Source: Microbulbifer litoralis
GTDB lineage: Bacteria; Pseudomonadota; Gammaproteobacteria; Pseudomonadales; Cellvibrionaceae
DNA length: 64,000 bases
Direction of reading: 5' to 3'
Assembly (NCBI RefSeq): GCF_023634065.1
Contig: NZ_JALKCV010000008.1
Location: forward strand, 1 to 64,000
Shown: in pieces, positions 9,093 through 19,587 of the stretch
How positions within the stretch are numbered: position 1 is the stretch's first letter
Layout of the letters: each line of letters starts with the position of its first letter
Translations under genes and position numbers: made by a program
The notes under the pieces: generated by a model
What the model saw: only the letters and a program-made list of their open reading frames with translations
What the model was told of the DNA's origin: nothing
Database searches by the model: none

Positions 9093-10550
9093 ATGGCCGG
9101 ACAGACGCTCTACGACAAACTCTGGCGGGACCATCTGGTCAAAAGCCGCGAGGACGGCACCGCGCTGATTTATATCGATCGTCACCTGATCCACGAGGTG
9201 ACCTCGCCGCAGGCTTTCGAGGGCCTGCGACTGGCTGGTCGCAAGCTCTGGCGGAAGGATTCTCTGGTGGCGACGCCGGACCACAATGTGCCGTCCGATG
9301 CGGCCGAGCGGGCTGTCGGTGTGGCCGGTATCCGCGATGAGATCGCGCGTATCCAGGTACAGACCCTGGACGAGAACTGCAGCGATTTCGATGTGGTGCA
9401 GTTCGGCATCAACGAGCCGGGCCAGGGCATCGTGCACGTGATCGGCCCGGAGACCGGCGCCACCCTGCCGGGTATGACCGTCGTCTGCGGTGATTCCCAC
9501 ACGTCCACCCACGGTGCCCTGGGCGCGCTGGCGCACGGTATCGGCACCTCCGAGGTGGAGCATGTGATGGCCACCCAGTGCCTGATCCAGAAGAAGATGA
9601 AGAACATGCTGGTGCGCGTGGACGGCGAGTTGGGTCCGGGTGTCACCGCGAAAGACGTGGTGCTGGCGATTATCGGCAAGATCGGCACCGCCGGCGGCAC
9701 CGGTTACGCGATCGAGTTTGGCGGTTCGGCCATCCGCGGCCTGTCGATGGAGGGCCGCATGACCATCTGCAACATGGCCATCGAGGCCGGCGCCCGCGCC
9801 GGTATGGTGGCGGTGGATCAGGTGACCCTGGACTATGTCAAGGACAAGCCCTACGCGCCCAAGGGGGCGCAGTGGGAGGCGGCGGTGGAAAACTGGAACC
9901 GCCTGCACTCCGATGACGACGCCGTTTTCGATGCAGTGGTGGACCTGAAAGCCGAGGACATCGAGCCGCAGGTGAGCTGGGGCACGTCGCCGGAAATGGT
10001 GGCGCCGGTCAGTGCACTGGTACCGAACCCGGCCGACGAGAGCGACGCGACCCGCCGCTCCGGTATCGAGCGCGCGCTGGAGTATATGGGCCTGAGTGCG
10101 GGCCAGAAGATAACCGATATCAAGCTCGATCGGGTGTTTATCGGTTCCTGTACCAATTCCCGTATCGAGGATCTGCGCGCGGCCGCCGCTGTGGCCAAGG
10201 GCCGCAGGAAAGCCGACAGCGTCAAGCAGGTGCTGGTGGTACCGGGCTCCCAGTCGGTGAAGGCGCAGGCGGAAAAAGAGGGCCTGCACACCGTGTTTGT
10301 GGAGGCCGGTTTCGAGTGGCGCGAGCCGTCCTGTTCCATGTGCCTGGCGATGAATGCGGACAAGCTGGGGGCGGGCGAGCATTGCGCTTCCACTTCCAAC
10401 CGCAACTTTGAGGGGCGCCAGGGCTACGGCGGCCGCACCCACCTGGTGAGCCCGGGGATGGCCGCGGCGGCGGCGATCGCCGGTACCTTTGTCGATGTGC
10501 GTGAAATGGTTCAGGCCGGGGAGACAGCCGTGAACGGAGGGGAGATCTGA
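9093..10550 (+). CDS. leuC: 3-isopropylmalate dehydratase large subunit
   Basis: 485 aa from the ATG at 9093 (GAGGAT upstream, then [11 protein letters not shown]). With LeuD it isomerises 2-isopropylmalate to 3-isopropylmalate in leucine synthesis. The aconitase-fold blocks [20 protein letters not shown] and [11 protein letters not shown] and the FIGSCTNSR block supply the three Cys ligands of the 4Fe-4S cluster. Length typical. The next gene, leuD, begins 4 bases after its stop, so the subunits are translated together. Confidence 0.97.
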   Translation: MAGQTLYDKLWRDHLVKSREDGTALIYIDRHLIHEVTSPQAFEGLRLAGRKLWRKDSLVATPDHNVPSDAAERAVGVAGIRDEIARIQVQTLDENCSDFDVVQFGINEPGQGIVHVIGPETGATLPGMTVVCGDSHTSTHGALGALAHGIGTSEVEHVMATQCLIQKKMKNMLVRVDGELGPGVTAKDVVLAIIGKIGTAGGTGYAIEFGGSAIRGLSMEGRMTICNMAIEAGARAGMVAVDQVTLDYVKDKPYAPKGAQWEAAVENWNRLHSDDDAVFDAVVDLKAEDIEPQVSWGTSPEMVAPVSALVPNPADESDATRRSGIERALEYMGLSAGQKITDIKLDRVFIGSCTNSRIEDLRAAAAVAKGRRKADSVKQVLVVPGSQSVKAQAEKEGLHTVFVEAGFEWREPSCSMCLAMNADKLGAGEHCASTSNRNFEGRQGYGGRTHLVSPGMAAAAAIAGTFVDVREMVQAGETAVNGGEI

Positions 10551-10554
10551 GACA

Positions 10555-11202
10555 ATGAAAGCTTTTACTCAACACAAAGGCTTGGCGGCGCCGATGGACC
10601 GCGCCAATGTGGATACGGACCTGATCATTCCCAAGCAGTTCCTGAAATCCATCAAGCGTACTGGTTTCGGCCCCAACCTGTTCGACGAGCTGCGCTATCT
10701 CGATGAGGGGCAGCCGGGGCAGGACAATAGTGTGCGCCCGCTCAACCCGGAGTTTCCACTGAACTTTCCGCGCTACAAGGGTGCCTCAGTGCTGCTGGCG
10801 CGCAAGAACTTCGGCTGCGGCTCCAGCCGCGAGCACGCGCCCTGGGCGCTGGACGATCACGGTTTTCGCGCGGTGATTGCACCGAGCTTTGCCGATATCT
10901 TCTTCAACAACTGTTTCAAGAACGGCCTGCTGCCGATTGTGCTCGACGAGCAGGTTGTCGACCAGCTGTTCGGGGAACTGTACGCGCAGGAAGGCTACCA
11001 GCTGACCATCGACCTGGAAAAGCAGCAGGTGATCAAGCCGAATGGCGAGGCCATCGATTTCGAGGTGGACGCCTTCCGCAAGCACTGCCTGCTGAACGGC
11101 CTCGACGATATCGGCCTGACGCTGGAAGACGCGGACGATATCCGCACCTACGAAGCGAAGCGCCGCGAACAGGCACCGTGGTTGTTCGATTCGGTAAAAT
11201 AA
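10555..11202 (+). CDS. leuD: 3-isopropylmalate dehydratase small subunit
   Basis: 215 aa. It has the swivelling domain of the aconitase superfamily: [20 protein letters not shown] near the start and the active-site loop [13 protein letters not shown] near residue 85. It pairs with LeuC. The start ATG at 10555 is 4 bases after the leuC stop. A REP-like element separates it from leuB. Confidence 0.97.
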   Translation: MKAFTQHKGLAAPMDRANVDTDLIIPKQFLKSIKRTGFGPNLFDELRYLDEGQPGQDNSVRPLNPEFPLNFPRYKGASVLLARKNFGCGSSREHAPWALDDHGFRAVIAPSFADIFFNNCFKNGLLPIVLDEQVVDQLFGELYAQEGYQLTIDLEKQQVIKPNGEAIDFEVDAFRKHCLLNGLDDIGLTLEDADDIRTYEAKRREQAPWLFDSVK

Positions 11203-11210
11203 TGCCCCTT

Positions 11211-11285
11211 TTGTAGGAGCCGGCCCCGCAGGCGAATGGGATGGAGCACGGCTCTTCATCGCCTGCAAGGCAGGCTCCTGCATGG
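11211..11285. repeat. REP-like paired palindrome between leuD and leuB
   Basis: TGTAGGAGCC with CGCAGGCGA at one end and TCGCCTGC with GGCAGGCTCCTGCA at the other form a large imperfect hairpin. The opening TGTAGGAGCC matches the element at 6807. Located inside the leu operon, it could stabilise leuCD mRNA or damp read-through to leuB. Confidence 0.6.
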
Positions 11286-11311
11286 CTCCGTTTAAATGTA
11301 AGGGAACAATT

Positions 11312-12385
11312 GTGAGCAAAAAAATCATGATCCTGCCGGGCGACGGTATCGGCCCGGAAATCATCGAGCAGGCGCTGGCGGTGCTGGAAGCCGCGGACAG
11401 GAAATTCGGCCTGGACCTGAGCTTCGAGCAGGGCCTGATCGGTGGCGCCTCCATCGATGCCCACGGCGAACCGCTCACCGATGCCGAGCTGGAAAAGGCC
11501 GGCCAGTGCGATGCCGTACTATTGGGCGCCGTTGGCGGTCCCAAGTGGGATCAACTGGGTCGCGCCATTCGCCCGGAAAAGGGCCTGCTGAAAATCCGCA
11601 GCAAGCTGGGCCTGTACGCCAACCTGCGCCCGGCGATTCTGTATCCGCAACTGGCGGAGGCCTCCTCGCTGAAGCCGGAAGTGGTCTCCGGCCTGGATAT
11701 CCTGATCGTGCGCGAACTCACCGGCGGTATCTATTTCGGCGAGCCGCGCGGTATCCGCACGCTGGAAAACGGTGAAAAACAGGGCTTCAATACCTACGTC
11801 TACAGCGAGTCGGAAATCGAGCGTATTGCGCGCACCGCCTTCGAGGCCGCGCAGAAGCGCGGCGGCAAGCTCTGCTCCGTGGATAAGGCCAATGTACTGG
11901 AAGTGACGGTGCTGTGGCGCGAAGTGCTGGACCGCCTGGCGCCGGAATATCCGGATGTGGAACTGTCGCACATGTATGTCGACAACGCGGCCATGCAGCT
12001 GGTGCGCGCGCCCAAGCAGTTCGATGTGATGGTCACCGGCAATATGTTCGGCGATATCCTCTCCGACGCCGCCGCCATGCTGACCGGCTCCATCGGTATG
12101 CTGCCGTCCGCCTCCATGAACGAGAGCGGATTCGGCCTCTATGAACCCTGCCATGGCTCGGCGCCGGATATCGCCGGCCAGGGCCTGGCGAACCCGCTGG
12201 CGACAATTTTGTCGGCGGCGATGATGTTGCGCTACTCGCTGGACATGGGCGAGGCGGCGGACGCGATCGAAGCGGCCGTCAGCAAAGTGCTCGACGACGG
12301 ACTGCGCACCGCGGATATCTACACTGATGGCAGTGTGAAGGTATCCACCGCGGAGATGGGCGCAGCAGTGGTGGCCGCTTTCTGA
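11312..12385 (+). CDS. leuB: 3-isopropylmalate dehydrogenase
   Basis: 357 aa from the GTG at 11312, chosen because AAGGGA at 11300-11305 sits 6 bases upstream and the protein then begins [16 protein letters not shown]. It oxidises and decarboxylates 3-isopropylmalate with NAD. The signatures [11 protein letters not shown], the Arg-rich substrate loop [46 protein letters not shown] and the C-terminal [18 protein letters not shown] are intact. It belongs to the leuCDB cluster. Confidence 0.97.
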   Translation: MSKKIMILPGDGIGPEIIEQALAVLEAADRKFGLDLSFEQGLIGGASIDAHGEPLTDAELEKAGQCDAVLLGAVGGPKWDQLGRAIRPEKGLLKIRSKLGLYANLRPAILYPQLAEASSLKPEVVSGLDILIVRELTGGIYFGEPRGIRTLENGEKQGFNTYVYSESEIERIARTAFEAAQKRGGKLCSVDKANVLEVTVLWREVLDRLAPEYPDVELSHMYVDNAAMQLVRAPKQFDVMVTGNMFGDILSDAAAMLTGSIGMLPSASMNESGFGLYEPCHGSAPDIAGQGLANPLATILSAAMMLRYSLDMGEAADAIEAAVSKVLDDGLRTADIYTDGSVKVSTAEMGAAVVAAF

Positions 12386-12412
12386 TACCCGCGCCCGCTC
12401 ACTTCGATTCGT

Positions 12413-12434
12413 CATTCCGGCGCGCGCCGGAATC
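12413..12434. repeat. Short GTCATTCCGG-type palindrome
   Basis: ATTCCGGCGCGCGCCGGAAT is a perfect palindrome. Its flanks (CGTC on the left and CCAGAG on the right) match a dispersed repeat type frequent in gammaproteobacteria. A related array is at 24504-24590. Confidence 0.65.
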
Positions 12435-12464
12435 CAGAGACAAAAGGATTAACAGGACACTGCA

Positions 12465-13595
12465 ATGAACAAAGTAGGTTTTATCGGCTGGCGCGGTATG
12501 GTCGGCTCGGTACTGATGGGCCGTATGCGCGAAGAGAACGATTTCGCCCATATCCCGGAACCGGTTTTCTTCTCCACCTCCAATGCCGGCGGCAAAGCGC
12601 CGGACGTGGGGCGCCCGGAAAGTGACAAGAGCGTGGCGCCGCTGGGCGACGCCTTCGATATCGATGCGCTGGCGGAGCTGGATGCCATCGTCAGCTGCCA
12701 GGGCGGCGACTATACGAAAAAAGTTTACCCACAGCTGCGCGAAAAGGGCTGGAAAGGCTACTGGATCGACGCCGCCTCCAGCCTGCGTATGGAAGACGAT
12801 TCCATCATCGTTCTGGACCCGGTCAACCGCGACGTGATCGATCGCGGTATCGATGCCGGTGTGAAGGACTTTATCGGCGGCAACTGCACCGTCAGCCTGA
12901 TGCTGATGGGCCTCGGGGGCCTGTTCAAAGAGGGCCTGGTGGATTGGGTTTCCGCCATGACCTACCAGGCTGCCAGCGGCTCCGGTGCGCGCCATATGCG
13001 CGAGCTGATCTCGCAGATGGGAGCCATCCGCGACGGCGTCGCCGACGAACTGGCGGACCCGTCCAGCGCCATCCTGGAGATCGACCGCAAAGTGGCGCAA
13101 AACATGCGCTCCGCGGATTTCCCCACCGCCGAATTCGGCGCGCCGCTGGCCGGCAGTCTGCTGCCGTGGATCGATACCCAGCTGGAAAACGGCCAGAGCC
13201 GCGAAGAGTGGAAAGCCCAGGCCGAGGCCAACAAGATCCTGCGCACCGAGAGCACCGTACCGGTGGACGGCACCTGCGTGCGCATCGGCGCCATGCGCTG
13301 CCACAGCCAGGCGTTCACCGTGAAGCTGAAGAAAGACGTCTCCATCGCCGAGATCGAACAGCTGATCGCCTCTTCCAACGACTGGGCCAAGGTGGTGCCG
13401 AACGATCGCGACGCCACCCTCGAGCAACTGACACCGACTGCGGTCACCGGCACCATGGATATCCCGGTGGGCCGCCTGCGCAAGCTGAACATGGGCCCGC
13501 AGTACCTGTCCGCTTTTACCGTCGGCGACCAGTTGCTGTGGGGCGCCGCCGAACCGCTGCGCCGGGTGCTGCTGATTCTGCTCGGCAAGCTGTAA
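12465..13595 (+). CDS. asd: Aspartate-semialdehyde dehydrogenase
   Basis: 376 aa. It reduces aspartyl phosphate to the semialdehyde for Lys, Met, Thr and cell-wall diaminopimelate. The N-terminal dinucleotide loop [18 protein letters not shown] and the catalytic Cys141 in [10 protein letters not shown] are present, as is the His-containing block [21 protein letters not shown]. This is the gammaproteobacterial type. AGGA at 12454-12457 precedes the ATG. A degenerate paralogue (usg) lies downstream beyond one unrelated gene. Confidence 0.97.
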   Translation: MNKVGFIGWRGMVGSVLMGRMREENDFAHIPEPVFFSTSNAGGKAPDVGRPESDKSVAPLGDAFDIDALAELDAIVSCQGGDYTKKVYPQLREKGWKGYWIDAASSLRMEDDSIIVLDPVNRDVIDRGIDAGVKDFIGGNCTVSLMLMGLGGLFKEGLVDWVSAMTYQAASGSGARHMRELISQMGAIRDGVADELADPSSAILEIDRKVAQNMRSADFPTAEFGAPLAGSLLPWIDTQLENGQSREEWKAQAEANKILRTESTVPVDGTCVRIGAMRCHSQAFTVKLKKDVSIAEIEQLIASSNDWAKVVPNDRDATLEQLTPTAVTGTMDIPVGRLRKLNMGPQYLSAFTVGDQLLWGAAEPLRRVLLILLGKL

Positions 13596-13721
13596 CCCCG
13601 GGGCGCGGAGCCTTCATCCTGTAGCCGAGGGTTCCGGCTCCACTTGATCGGCTGATACGTGGACCCGAATGCCGCCCCGTGTATGATGGCATTCGGGTCT
13701 TTTGGGTATGGACGGGGCGAT

Positions 13722-15134
13722 ATGACTCTCGGGAACCGGCTGTTTAAAGTTCTGACGTGGCTGCTCGTATCGGCTGTCCTCCTGCCGGGTGCCGTGACTC
13801 TCCTCATGCTGGCCATCAACTGGAGCGACCGGCCGCCCTCTGCGGCGGCACAGAAATTCCAGCACATCCTCGACAGTCGCCCCGCCGTATCCGACAGCGA
13901 CAACGCCTATGTGTACGCGCAGGGCTTTGCCATCGCGCGGCCTCTCGATCCGCTGGCGTGGGGCAGGAAACGCATTGACTGGATCGATTCGATGTCCGAC
14001 CGCACATCGGCATCCGCCTTCGACCACCCTCCCGGTGAATACTCCAGCTTTGGCAAATATCGCAGCCAGCCGATAGAGAAACTGGGCGATGTCTGCCCGA
14101 ATCCACCGGGCGAGGTGTGTTATGACGCGATGCGCAACGCGGACGCAGTGGTAGCGGAATGGCTGCTTTCGGAGGGCTGGGTCTTGAATCGCTACCGGGC
14201 GCTGATCTCCCGCCCGGTCTGGCGGGAGGAGGTCCCACGGCATACCTCCGCGCCTTTTCCCCCCTACAGCGAGATGCTGGAAGGCCAGAAGCTGCTGCTA
14301 TTGCGTGCGTGGCAGCTTGCCGACCGCGGCGACGTCGCCGCGGTCCGCGCGCTGCTGGGGGAAGATATCCGCTTCTGGCGTATGGTGCTGGCCAGCGCCG
14401 ATGTCCTGCTGACGAAAATGATCGCCACCGCGGCGATGGACAGGCATTTTGCCTGGTCGAACCTGGTGTTGCGGCGGCTTCCCGAAACCGGTGTCGATGA
14501 GGCTGTTCCGGAGTCGTGGCTGCGCCCCCTGTCCGGGCCGGAATTGTCCATGGAGCGTTGTTTCGCCGGTGAGTGGCGTTATTCGCACCATATGGTTTTC
14601 GGGATTGCGGACTGGCCGGACCTCTGGCAGGTCGCGGCGGGAGATCCGGATAGTGGCGGCGTGATAACGCAACTTACCCGCCGGGCACAGGGGTTGCTAC
14701 TGCAGCCACAGGCCACCAGCAACATCACCGCCGACACTCTGCTCGCCACCAGTGATGTGCTGCGGGTTCCCCTGGAAGAGTTGCCGCGGGCAGTGGAGGC
14801 GCTGGAACGGGAGGCGCGTGCCCCGGATGAGCGCGGAATCCAGTTGTACAACCCCGTGGGTGTCATCCTGGCAAGCGTGGCCACACCGTCCTATGCATCC
14901 TATGCTGCCAGGGTGGCAGACCTCGAGGGGATCCGCCGCGCGGCGTTGCTTACCGCCCGCTTGCGCAATCGGGGCGCCATGCCGGAACCCCGGCAGATGC
15001 GGCGACTGTTGCATGAATCGGATCTGCGCGACCCATACGATGGCGAGCCATTTGCCTGGAGTAATGATTCCAGCGCCATCGTGTTTTCCGGCCTGGAGTC
15101 GGGGGATCGGGGGCGACACGCCTTCCTCTATTGA
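13722..15134 (+). CDS. Membrane-anchored protein of unknown function
   Basis: 470 aa from the ATG at 13722; the frame stays open upstream to 13659, but without a recognisable start signal. Residues about 7-32 form one hydrophobic segment that is either a signal anchor or a signal peptide. The rest looks mainly helical, rich in Arg and Leu, and ends in a segment DPYDGEPFAWSNDSSAIVFS that resembles the end of other periplasmic hypothetical proteins. I recognise no domain. It interrupts the asd-usg pair that is adjacent in Pseudomonas, so it is an insertion relative to that order. Confidence 0.75.
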   Translation: MTLGNRLFKVLTWLLVSAVLLPGAVTLLMLAINWSDRPPSAAAQKFQHILDSRPAVSDSDNAYVYAQGFAIARPLDPLAWGRKRIDWIDSMSDRTSASAFDHPPGEYSSFGKYRSQPIEKLGDVCPNPPGEVCYDAMRNADAVVAEWLLSEGWVLNRYRALISRPVWREEVPRHTSAPFPPYSEMLEGQKLLLLRAWQLADRGDVAAVRALLGEDIRFWRMVLASADVLLTKMIATAAMDRHFAWSNLVLRRLPETGVDEAVPESWLRPLSGPELSMERCFAGEWRYSHHMVFGIADWPDLWQVAAGDPDSGGVITQLTRRAQGLLLQPQATSNITADTLLATSDVLRVPLEELPRAVEALEREARAPDERGIQLYNPVGVILASVATPSYASYAARVADLEGIRRAALLTARLRNRGAMPEPRQMRRLLHESDLRDPYDGEPFAWSNDSSAIVFSGLESGDRGRHAFLY

Positions 15135-15217
15135 ACGGCGCCGGTGCGGAGCCATTGGGTGGGGCGCGAAAAAGCACAAGTGTTAGCGGCTGCTCTTTCC
15201 CCTCATGGCCCGATGAG

Positions 15218-15223
15218 TATAAT
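15218..15223 (+). promoter_or_regulatory. Candidate -10 box before usg
   Basis: TATAAT, followed by CGCCCCCGC, 42 bases before the usg start. The -35 position is weak. The pattern is like that before aroC. Confidence 0.35.
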
Positions 15224-15264
15224 CGCCCCCGCTTTTCCTCCCCCAATTGACGAAGTGAAGTGAT

Positions 15265-16260
15265 ATGCCGGAATCCCCCCGCGAACTGGTCATTGTCGGC
15301 GTCGACAGCGCCGCTTTTTCCCCCCTGCTGGAAGTCCTGGAAGAGCGCAAGGTGGTCGCTGCCGATCAGTTGCGCCTGCTGGAAGAGGAGGAGGGCGAGA
15401 CGGCGACCCAGGTATATGCCAACCGCAATATCCCGGTGCAGTCGCTGGAACAGTTTGCCTTTGCGCCGGAGCAGGTGGTGATCCTGTTGAAGGGCGGGGA
15501 TGCCGGCCTCTCGGCGCTGTCCTCGGCCGAGGGTGCCGGCGCCTGGGTGCTGGACGCCGCCGACAACACCCGCGGGGACGAGACGGCGACCCTGATCCAC
15601 CCACTGCTGAATGCCGCGGATATCGCCGCGGCGGAACGCCGGGTCCTGTCACTGCCGGCCGCCGGCGCCGCCATGGTGGCAGAGGCGCTGGCGCCGCTGC
15701 GCGACCGGCTGCAGGCGGTCGAGGTCCAGCTCAACCAGCCGGTGTCCGCGCTGGGCAAATCCGCGGTGGATGCCATGGCCGCGCAGACGGCGCGCATGTT
15801 CAACGGCCAGGAGGCGGATATCGATCCCGCCATCGGCCATCGCCTCGCGTTCAATCACCTGAGTTCCAGCGAGGCGCTGCTCGCCAGTGGCCACAACCTG
15901 TCTGAGCTGGCACTGCTGCACGACCTGCGCCGCCTGCTGGGCGGGAATATCGCGCTGGATGCCAGCATCAATACCGCCTCGGTTTTTCACGGCCAACTGG
16001 CCAATGTGCGCGCGGTCCTGAAGGAAGACGCGGACCTGGCGCAAATCGGTGGATTACTGCGCAACGGTACGCGGTTGAAAATGCGCGAGCGTCCCTCGTC
16101 GGAAGAGGCGGTCGGCGGCGAGGAGACGCTGATTGGCCGTTTGCGACAGAGCTTGTTGAACGCAAAACAGATTAATTTTTGTGCGGCGTCCGACAATTTG
16201 CGCAGAGACTTGGCGATCAACTGCGCACAGATTGCCCAGTTGTTGCTAAAAAACCACTGA
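15265..16260 (+). CDS. usg: Usg-like, inactive paralogue of aspartate-semialdehyde dehydrogenase
   Basis: 331 aa. The overall plan follows aspartate-semialdehyde dehydrogenase, but the dinucleotide loop is replaced by VGVDSAAFSPLLEVL and there is no Cys where the catalytic GGNC motif should be (PAAGAAMVAEAL instead). Catalysis is therefore not expected. Proteins of this sort, called Usg or ASADH-like, stand between asd and fimV or truA in many gammaproteobacteria; their function is unknown. C-terminal block FCAASDNLRRDLAINCAQIAQLLL resembles the true enzyme's tail. Call based on position and residual similarity. Confidence 0.85.
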   Translation: MPESPRELVIVGVDSAAFSPLLEVLEERKVVAADQLRLLEEEEGETATQVYANRNIPVQSLEQFAFAPEQVVILLKGGDAGLSALSSAEGAGAWVLDAADNTRGDETATLIHPLLNAADIAAAERRVLSLPAAGAAMVAEALAPLRDRLQAVEVQLNQPVSALGKSAVDAMAAQTARMFNGQEADIDPAIGHRLAFNHLSSSEALLASGHNLSELALLHDLRRLLGGNIALDASINTASVFHGQLANVRAVLKEDADLAQIGGLLRNGTRLKMRERPSSEEAVGGEETLIGRLRQSLLNAKQINFCAASDNLRRDLAINCAQIAQLLLKNH

Positions 16261-16454
16261 TAATTAATACTTAGCCGCCATAGTGAAGGTTTCTTCTTAA
16301 CTTTCGTTCGACTTGGGGGTGGCGCTTTCCAAATGGTGAAAGTTTCGCCAGTGGCGGCAGGCTGTCATTGCGGCAGCCGCGTTGTTGAACGTTTACTGTA
16401 CAGTGATAGGGCTTTGTGGAAAGCCCGGGATTCTAACAATAAAGGGAATCGGAT

Positions 16455-19412
16455 ATGCGTGTGCGAAAGCTGGCACTAGCGGTTGGTCTGGTCAGCGCAC
16501 TGGGTGGCAACACGGCTCTGGCGCTCGGGCTGGGGGAGATCAAGTTGAACTCCACCCTCAACCAGCCCCTCGATGCGGAAATCGGCCTGCTGCAGACCCG
16601 CGGCCTCGGCGACGGTGAGATCAAGGTACGTCTCGCCAACCCGGAGGATTTCGAGCGGGCCGGTGTCGACAGATCCTATTTGCTCACCGAGCTGCGCTTC
16701 GATGTGGACTACTCCGGTGCCAAGCCGGTGGTCCGTGTCTCCAGCCGCGCGCCAATTCGCGAGCCCTACCTGAATTTCCTGGTGGAGACCCGCTGGCCCA
16801 GCGGGCGCCTGCTGCGCGAGTACACACTGTTGATGGACCTGCCGGCATTTTCCGGCAGCACGGCGCAGCAGCCGGTGCGCGCCGCCGAGCGCGAGCGCCA
16901 GCAGGTACGCCGCGATACGCAATCGCAACGGCGCCCGCTGGAGCAGATGCAGACCCGCCCCGCCGCCGAAGAAACCGCCGAGCCGCGCCAGCAGCAGGCA
17001 GAGACCCGACCGCAGGCCCGGGAGCCCGCCGAGGAGCCGATGGAGCTGCGCCGCGAGGCGCGGCCAGCCGCCGAGACAGCGGCGGACAGTGGCAGTCAGG
17101 TCTACGGCCCGGTTTCCTCCAACGAAACCCTGTGGGAAATCGCGCTGGAAAACCGCGCCGGTCGCGAATTCTCCGTGCAGCAGACCATGCTGGCGATCCA
17201 GCGCCTCAACCCCGAGGCGTTTATCAATGACAATATCAACCTGCTGAAGAAAGGTGCCGTGCTGCGCCTGCCAAATGCGCAGGATATCCGCGCCCTCAGT
17301 GTGCGCGACGCCATTTCCGAAGTGGCGGTACAGAACGACAGCTGGCGCGAGCGCGTCGGCGACGATGCCGCTACCGGCGCACCGCTGGATGCGCGTGCCG
17401 CCAGCAGCGATGTGGCCGAGAGCGAATCGGTCGAGGGCCGCGTCAGTCTCGCGGCGCCGGGCGACAACGAGTCCGTGACCTCCGGTACCGGCAGTGGTGC
17501 CAGCGACAGCGAGGCGCTTACCGGTGAGCTGGCGGTGAGCGAGGAGGAGCTGGACAAGTCCGAGCTCGAGAATCAGGAGCTCAAGGACCGTATTTCCGAA
17601 CTCGACGAGCAGATCGACACCATGGAGCGCATGGTGGAGGTCTCCAACGAAGAGATGCAGGCGGTGCAGGAAGCCGCCGGGCAGTCTGAAACCCCGTCCG
17701 CCGAAACCGGTGAGGGTGCCACAGAGACCGCCGCGGACGAGGTCGCCGCGGAAGCGGAAACCGAAACCGCCGCCGAACCCGAAGCCGCTGCAGAGCCGGA
17801 ATCGCAACCGGACGACAGCCGCAACCGCGTGGTGGTCCAGACCAAATCCGAGCCGACCCTGATGGAGCGGCTGATGGACAATATCCAGCTGATCGGGATC
17901 GGCCTGGGTGTCCTGGTCATCGGCCTGGCCGGGTTCCTGACCTGGCGCCGCCGCAAGGAAGAAGAGGAGGCCATGCGCCAGGTCGAGGCCGAAATGGCCG
18001 CCGAGCGCGCCCTCGCCGATGCGCCGGAGGAAGTCGCCGAGCCGGACGAAAACCTGACCGCAGTCGAGTCCATGGAGGCCGAGGACAGCTTCGATCTGGG
18101 CGAGCTGGACGATGTCGGAACCGACGACCCCATCTCGGAAGCCGAAATTCACCTGTCCCTCGGGCAATACAGCGAGGCCGAAGGCAAGTTGCTGAACGGC
18201 ATCGACAAGGACCCGAACAATGTCGACGCGCGCCTGATGCTGCTGGAGGTCTATGCCCACGAGCAGAGCGCGGACAAGTTCGACGATCACTATCGCCAAC
18301 TGCTCAGTGTCAGCGATGGCCCCGCGGCCGACCGCGCCGCGCGCCTGCGCGAAAGCATTGCCGGCGCCCCGCCGTTTGAGGCGCCGTCGATGGACTTCTC
18401 CAGCGAATCCCTGGAGGCGACACAGCTGGACGATATCAGCGCTTCGTTTGAAGACGAATTTGCCGCGGGCGATGACTTCTCCGGCGACACCGGCAGCGGA
18501 CAGCAGGAGGACACCTCGCTGCTGGACGACCTGACCATGGATCTGTCCGATGACAGCGGCAGCGCCGGCGCATCGGGAGCGGCCCGGGATGATGGCGATT
18601 TCTCCCTGGACCTCGACCTGGATACCGGCTTCGACAGCGACAGCCGCGCGGAAGAGGCCTCCGGCCAGGAGAGCGCCGAGGACGATTTCAACCTCGACGA
18701 CCTGATGTCCGGCGAGCTGGATCTGGATGGCCTGGATCTCGATGCCGACGGCGATACGTCCGCGGAGAAAACATCGGGCGAGTTGGGCCCGATCGAATAC
18801 GAGCGCACGAGTGTCGCCACGGAAGACAGCGGGGATGAGGGCGGCCTGGATTTCGACCTGGACCTGTCCGCAATGGAAGACGATACCGCGGGCGAGCTGC
18901 AGGCCGACCCGGAGGCATCGCCAACAACCGCAGCGGAAGAACCGGTGGCGGACAGCGCGGACGACTTCTCTGACGACCTGGACAGCTTCGGCGACGATTT
19001 CGGCGAGGGCCTGGACCTGGATTCCATCGACCTGGACGATATTGCCGGGGAGTTGGATGCCGATGACTCCCTGGCGATGGAGAGCGACACCGATGTGGCC
19101 GTCGCCGAACAGCCGCAACCGGCATCCCGGCCCGAGCCCGCAACCGGCGCCAGTGAGGCGCAAACCGCGAAGAGCACTGAAAGCGCCGAAGCCGATCTCG
19201 GCGACCTGAACTTCAACCTGGAGAGCGACCTGGATTCCGAGTTGAACCTGCTCGAGGGCAACGACGAAGTCAGCACCAAGCTGGAACTGGCCCAGGCCTA
19301 CCTGGATATGGGCGACAAAGACGGCGCCAAGGATATCCTCAACGAGGTGGTCGGGGAGAGCAGCGGTGAACACCAGAGCCGCGCCAGGGAAATGCTGGAG
19401 CGCATGGCTTAA
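16455..19412 (+). CDS. fimV: FimV/HubP-family polar hub protein
   Basis: 985 aa. Signal peptide residues 1-23 (ends TALA), then the FimV N-terminal domain (LGEIKLNSTLNQPLDAEI). A LysM peptidoglycan-binding domain lies at about 216-275, a coiled coil near 355-410, one membrane segment at about 477-496, and then a long, very acidic cytoplasmic part rich in DLD repeats. A C-terminal FimV/TPR-like motif spans about 935-985. Known members organise the cell pole, type IV pili, chemotaxis and type II secretion. Length and order agree with the Pseudomonas protein. No partners are in this window. A strong terminator follows. Confidence 0.93.
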   Translation: MRVRKLALAVGLVSALGGNTALALGLGEIKLNSTLNQPLDAEIGLLQTRGLGDGEIKVRLANPEDFERAGVDRSYLLTELRFDVDYSGAKPVVRVSSRAPIREPYLNFLVETRWPSGRLLREYTLLMDLPAFSGSTAQQPVRAAERERQQVRRDTQSQRRPLEQMQTRPAAEETAEPRQQQAETRPQAREPAEEPMELRREARPAAETAADSGSQVYGPVSSNETLWEIALENRAGREFSVQQTMLAIQRLNPEAFINDNINLLKKGAVLRLPNAQDIRALSVRDAISEVAVQNDSWRERVGDDAATGAPLDARAASSDVAESESVEGRVSLAAPGDNESVTSGTGSGASDSEALTGELAVSEEELDKSELENQELKDRISELDEQIDTMERMVEVSNEEMQAVQEAAGQSETPSAETGEGATETAADEVAAEAETETAAEPEAAAEPESQPDDSRNRVVVQTKSEPTLMERLMDNIQLIGIGLGVLVIGLAGFLTWRRRKEEEEAMRQVEAEMAAERALADAPEEVAEPDENLTAVESMEAEDSFDLGELDDVGTDDPISEAEIHLSLGQYSEAEGKLLNGIDKDPNNVDARLMLLEVYAHEQSADKFDDHYRQLLSVSDGPAADRAARLRESIAGAPPFEAPSMDFSSESLEATQLDDISASFEDEFAAGDDFSGDTGSGQQEDTSLLDDLTMDLSDDSGSAGASGAARDDGDFSLDLDLDTGFDSDSRAEEASGQESAEDDFNLDDLMSGELDLDGLDLDADGDTSAEKTSGELGPIEYERTSVATEDSGDEGGLDFDLDLSAMEDDTAGELQADPEASPTTAAEEPVADSADDFSDDLDSFGDDFGEGLDLDSIDLDDIAGELDADDSLAMESDTDVAVAEQPQPASRPEPATGASEAQTAKSTESAEADLGDLNFNLESDLDSELNLLEGNDEVSTKLELAQAYLDMGDKDGAKDILNEVVGESSGEHQSRAREMLERMA

Positions 19413-19435
19413 CGGCGGCATTCCGCAGCTCCGGA

Positions 19436-19467
19436 AAAACCTCGCACCCGCTGCGGGGTTTTTTTAT
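19436..19467 (+). terminator. Rho-independent terminator of fimV
   Basis: AACCTCGCA and TGCGGGGTT pair around CCCGC and are followed by seven T. It lies 24 bases after the fimV stop. Confidence 0.85.
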
Positions 19468-19587
19468 GGTCGGGATCGGGTGGGGCAGCCTTGGCAGGCC
19501 GAAGGCCGTGCGCCAGTGAGGCCCGGCGAGCGCACGCGCCCCGATGGCACGACACCGAAACCCGCCCGTTGCGGCCGGACGTAAACC

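Noticed and set aside
16396..16403. LexA box (CTGTACAG) before fimV
   Set aside because: The halves touch; a LexA site needs CTGT-N8-ACAG.
16476..19421. Long minus-strand open frame across fimV
   Set aside because: It mirrors fimV codon bias, has no ribosome site and no recognisable domain; the same applies to long frames opposite trpBA (21304-23301) and sppA (57964-59637).
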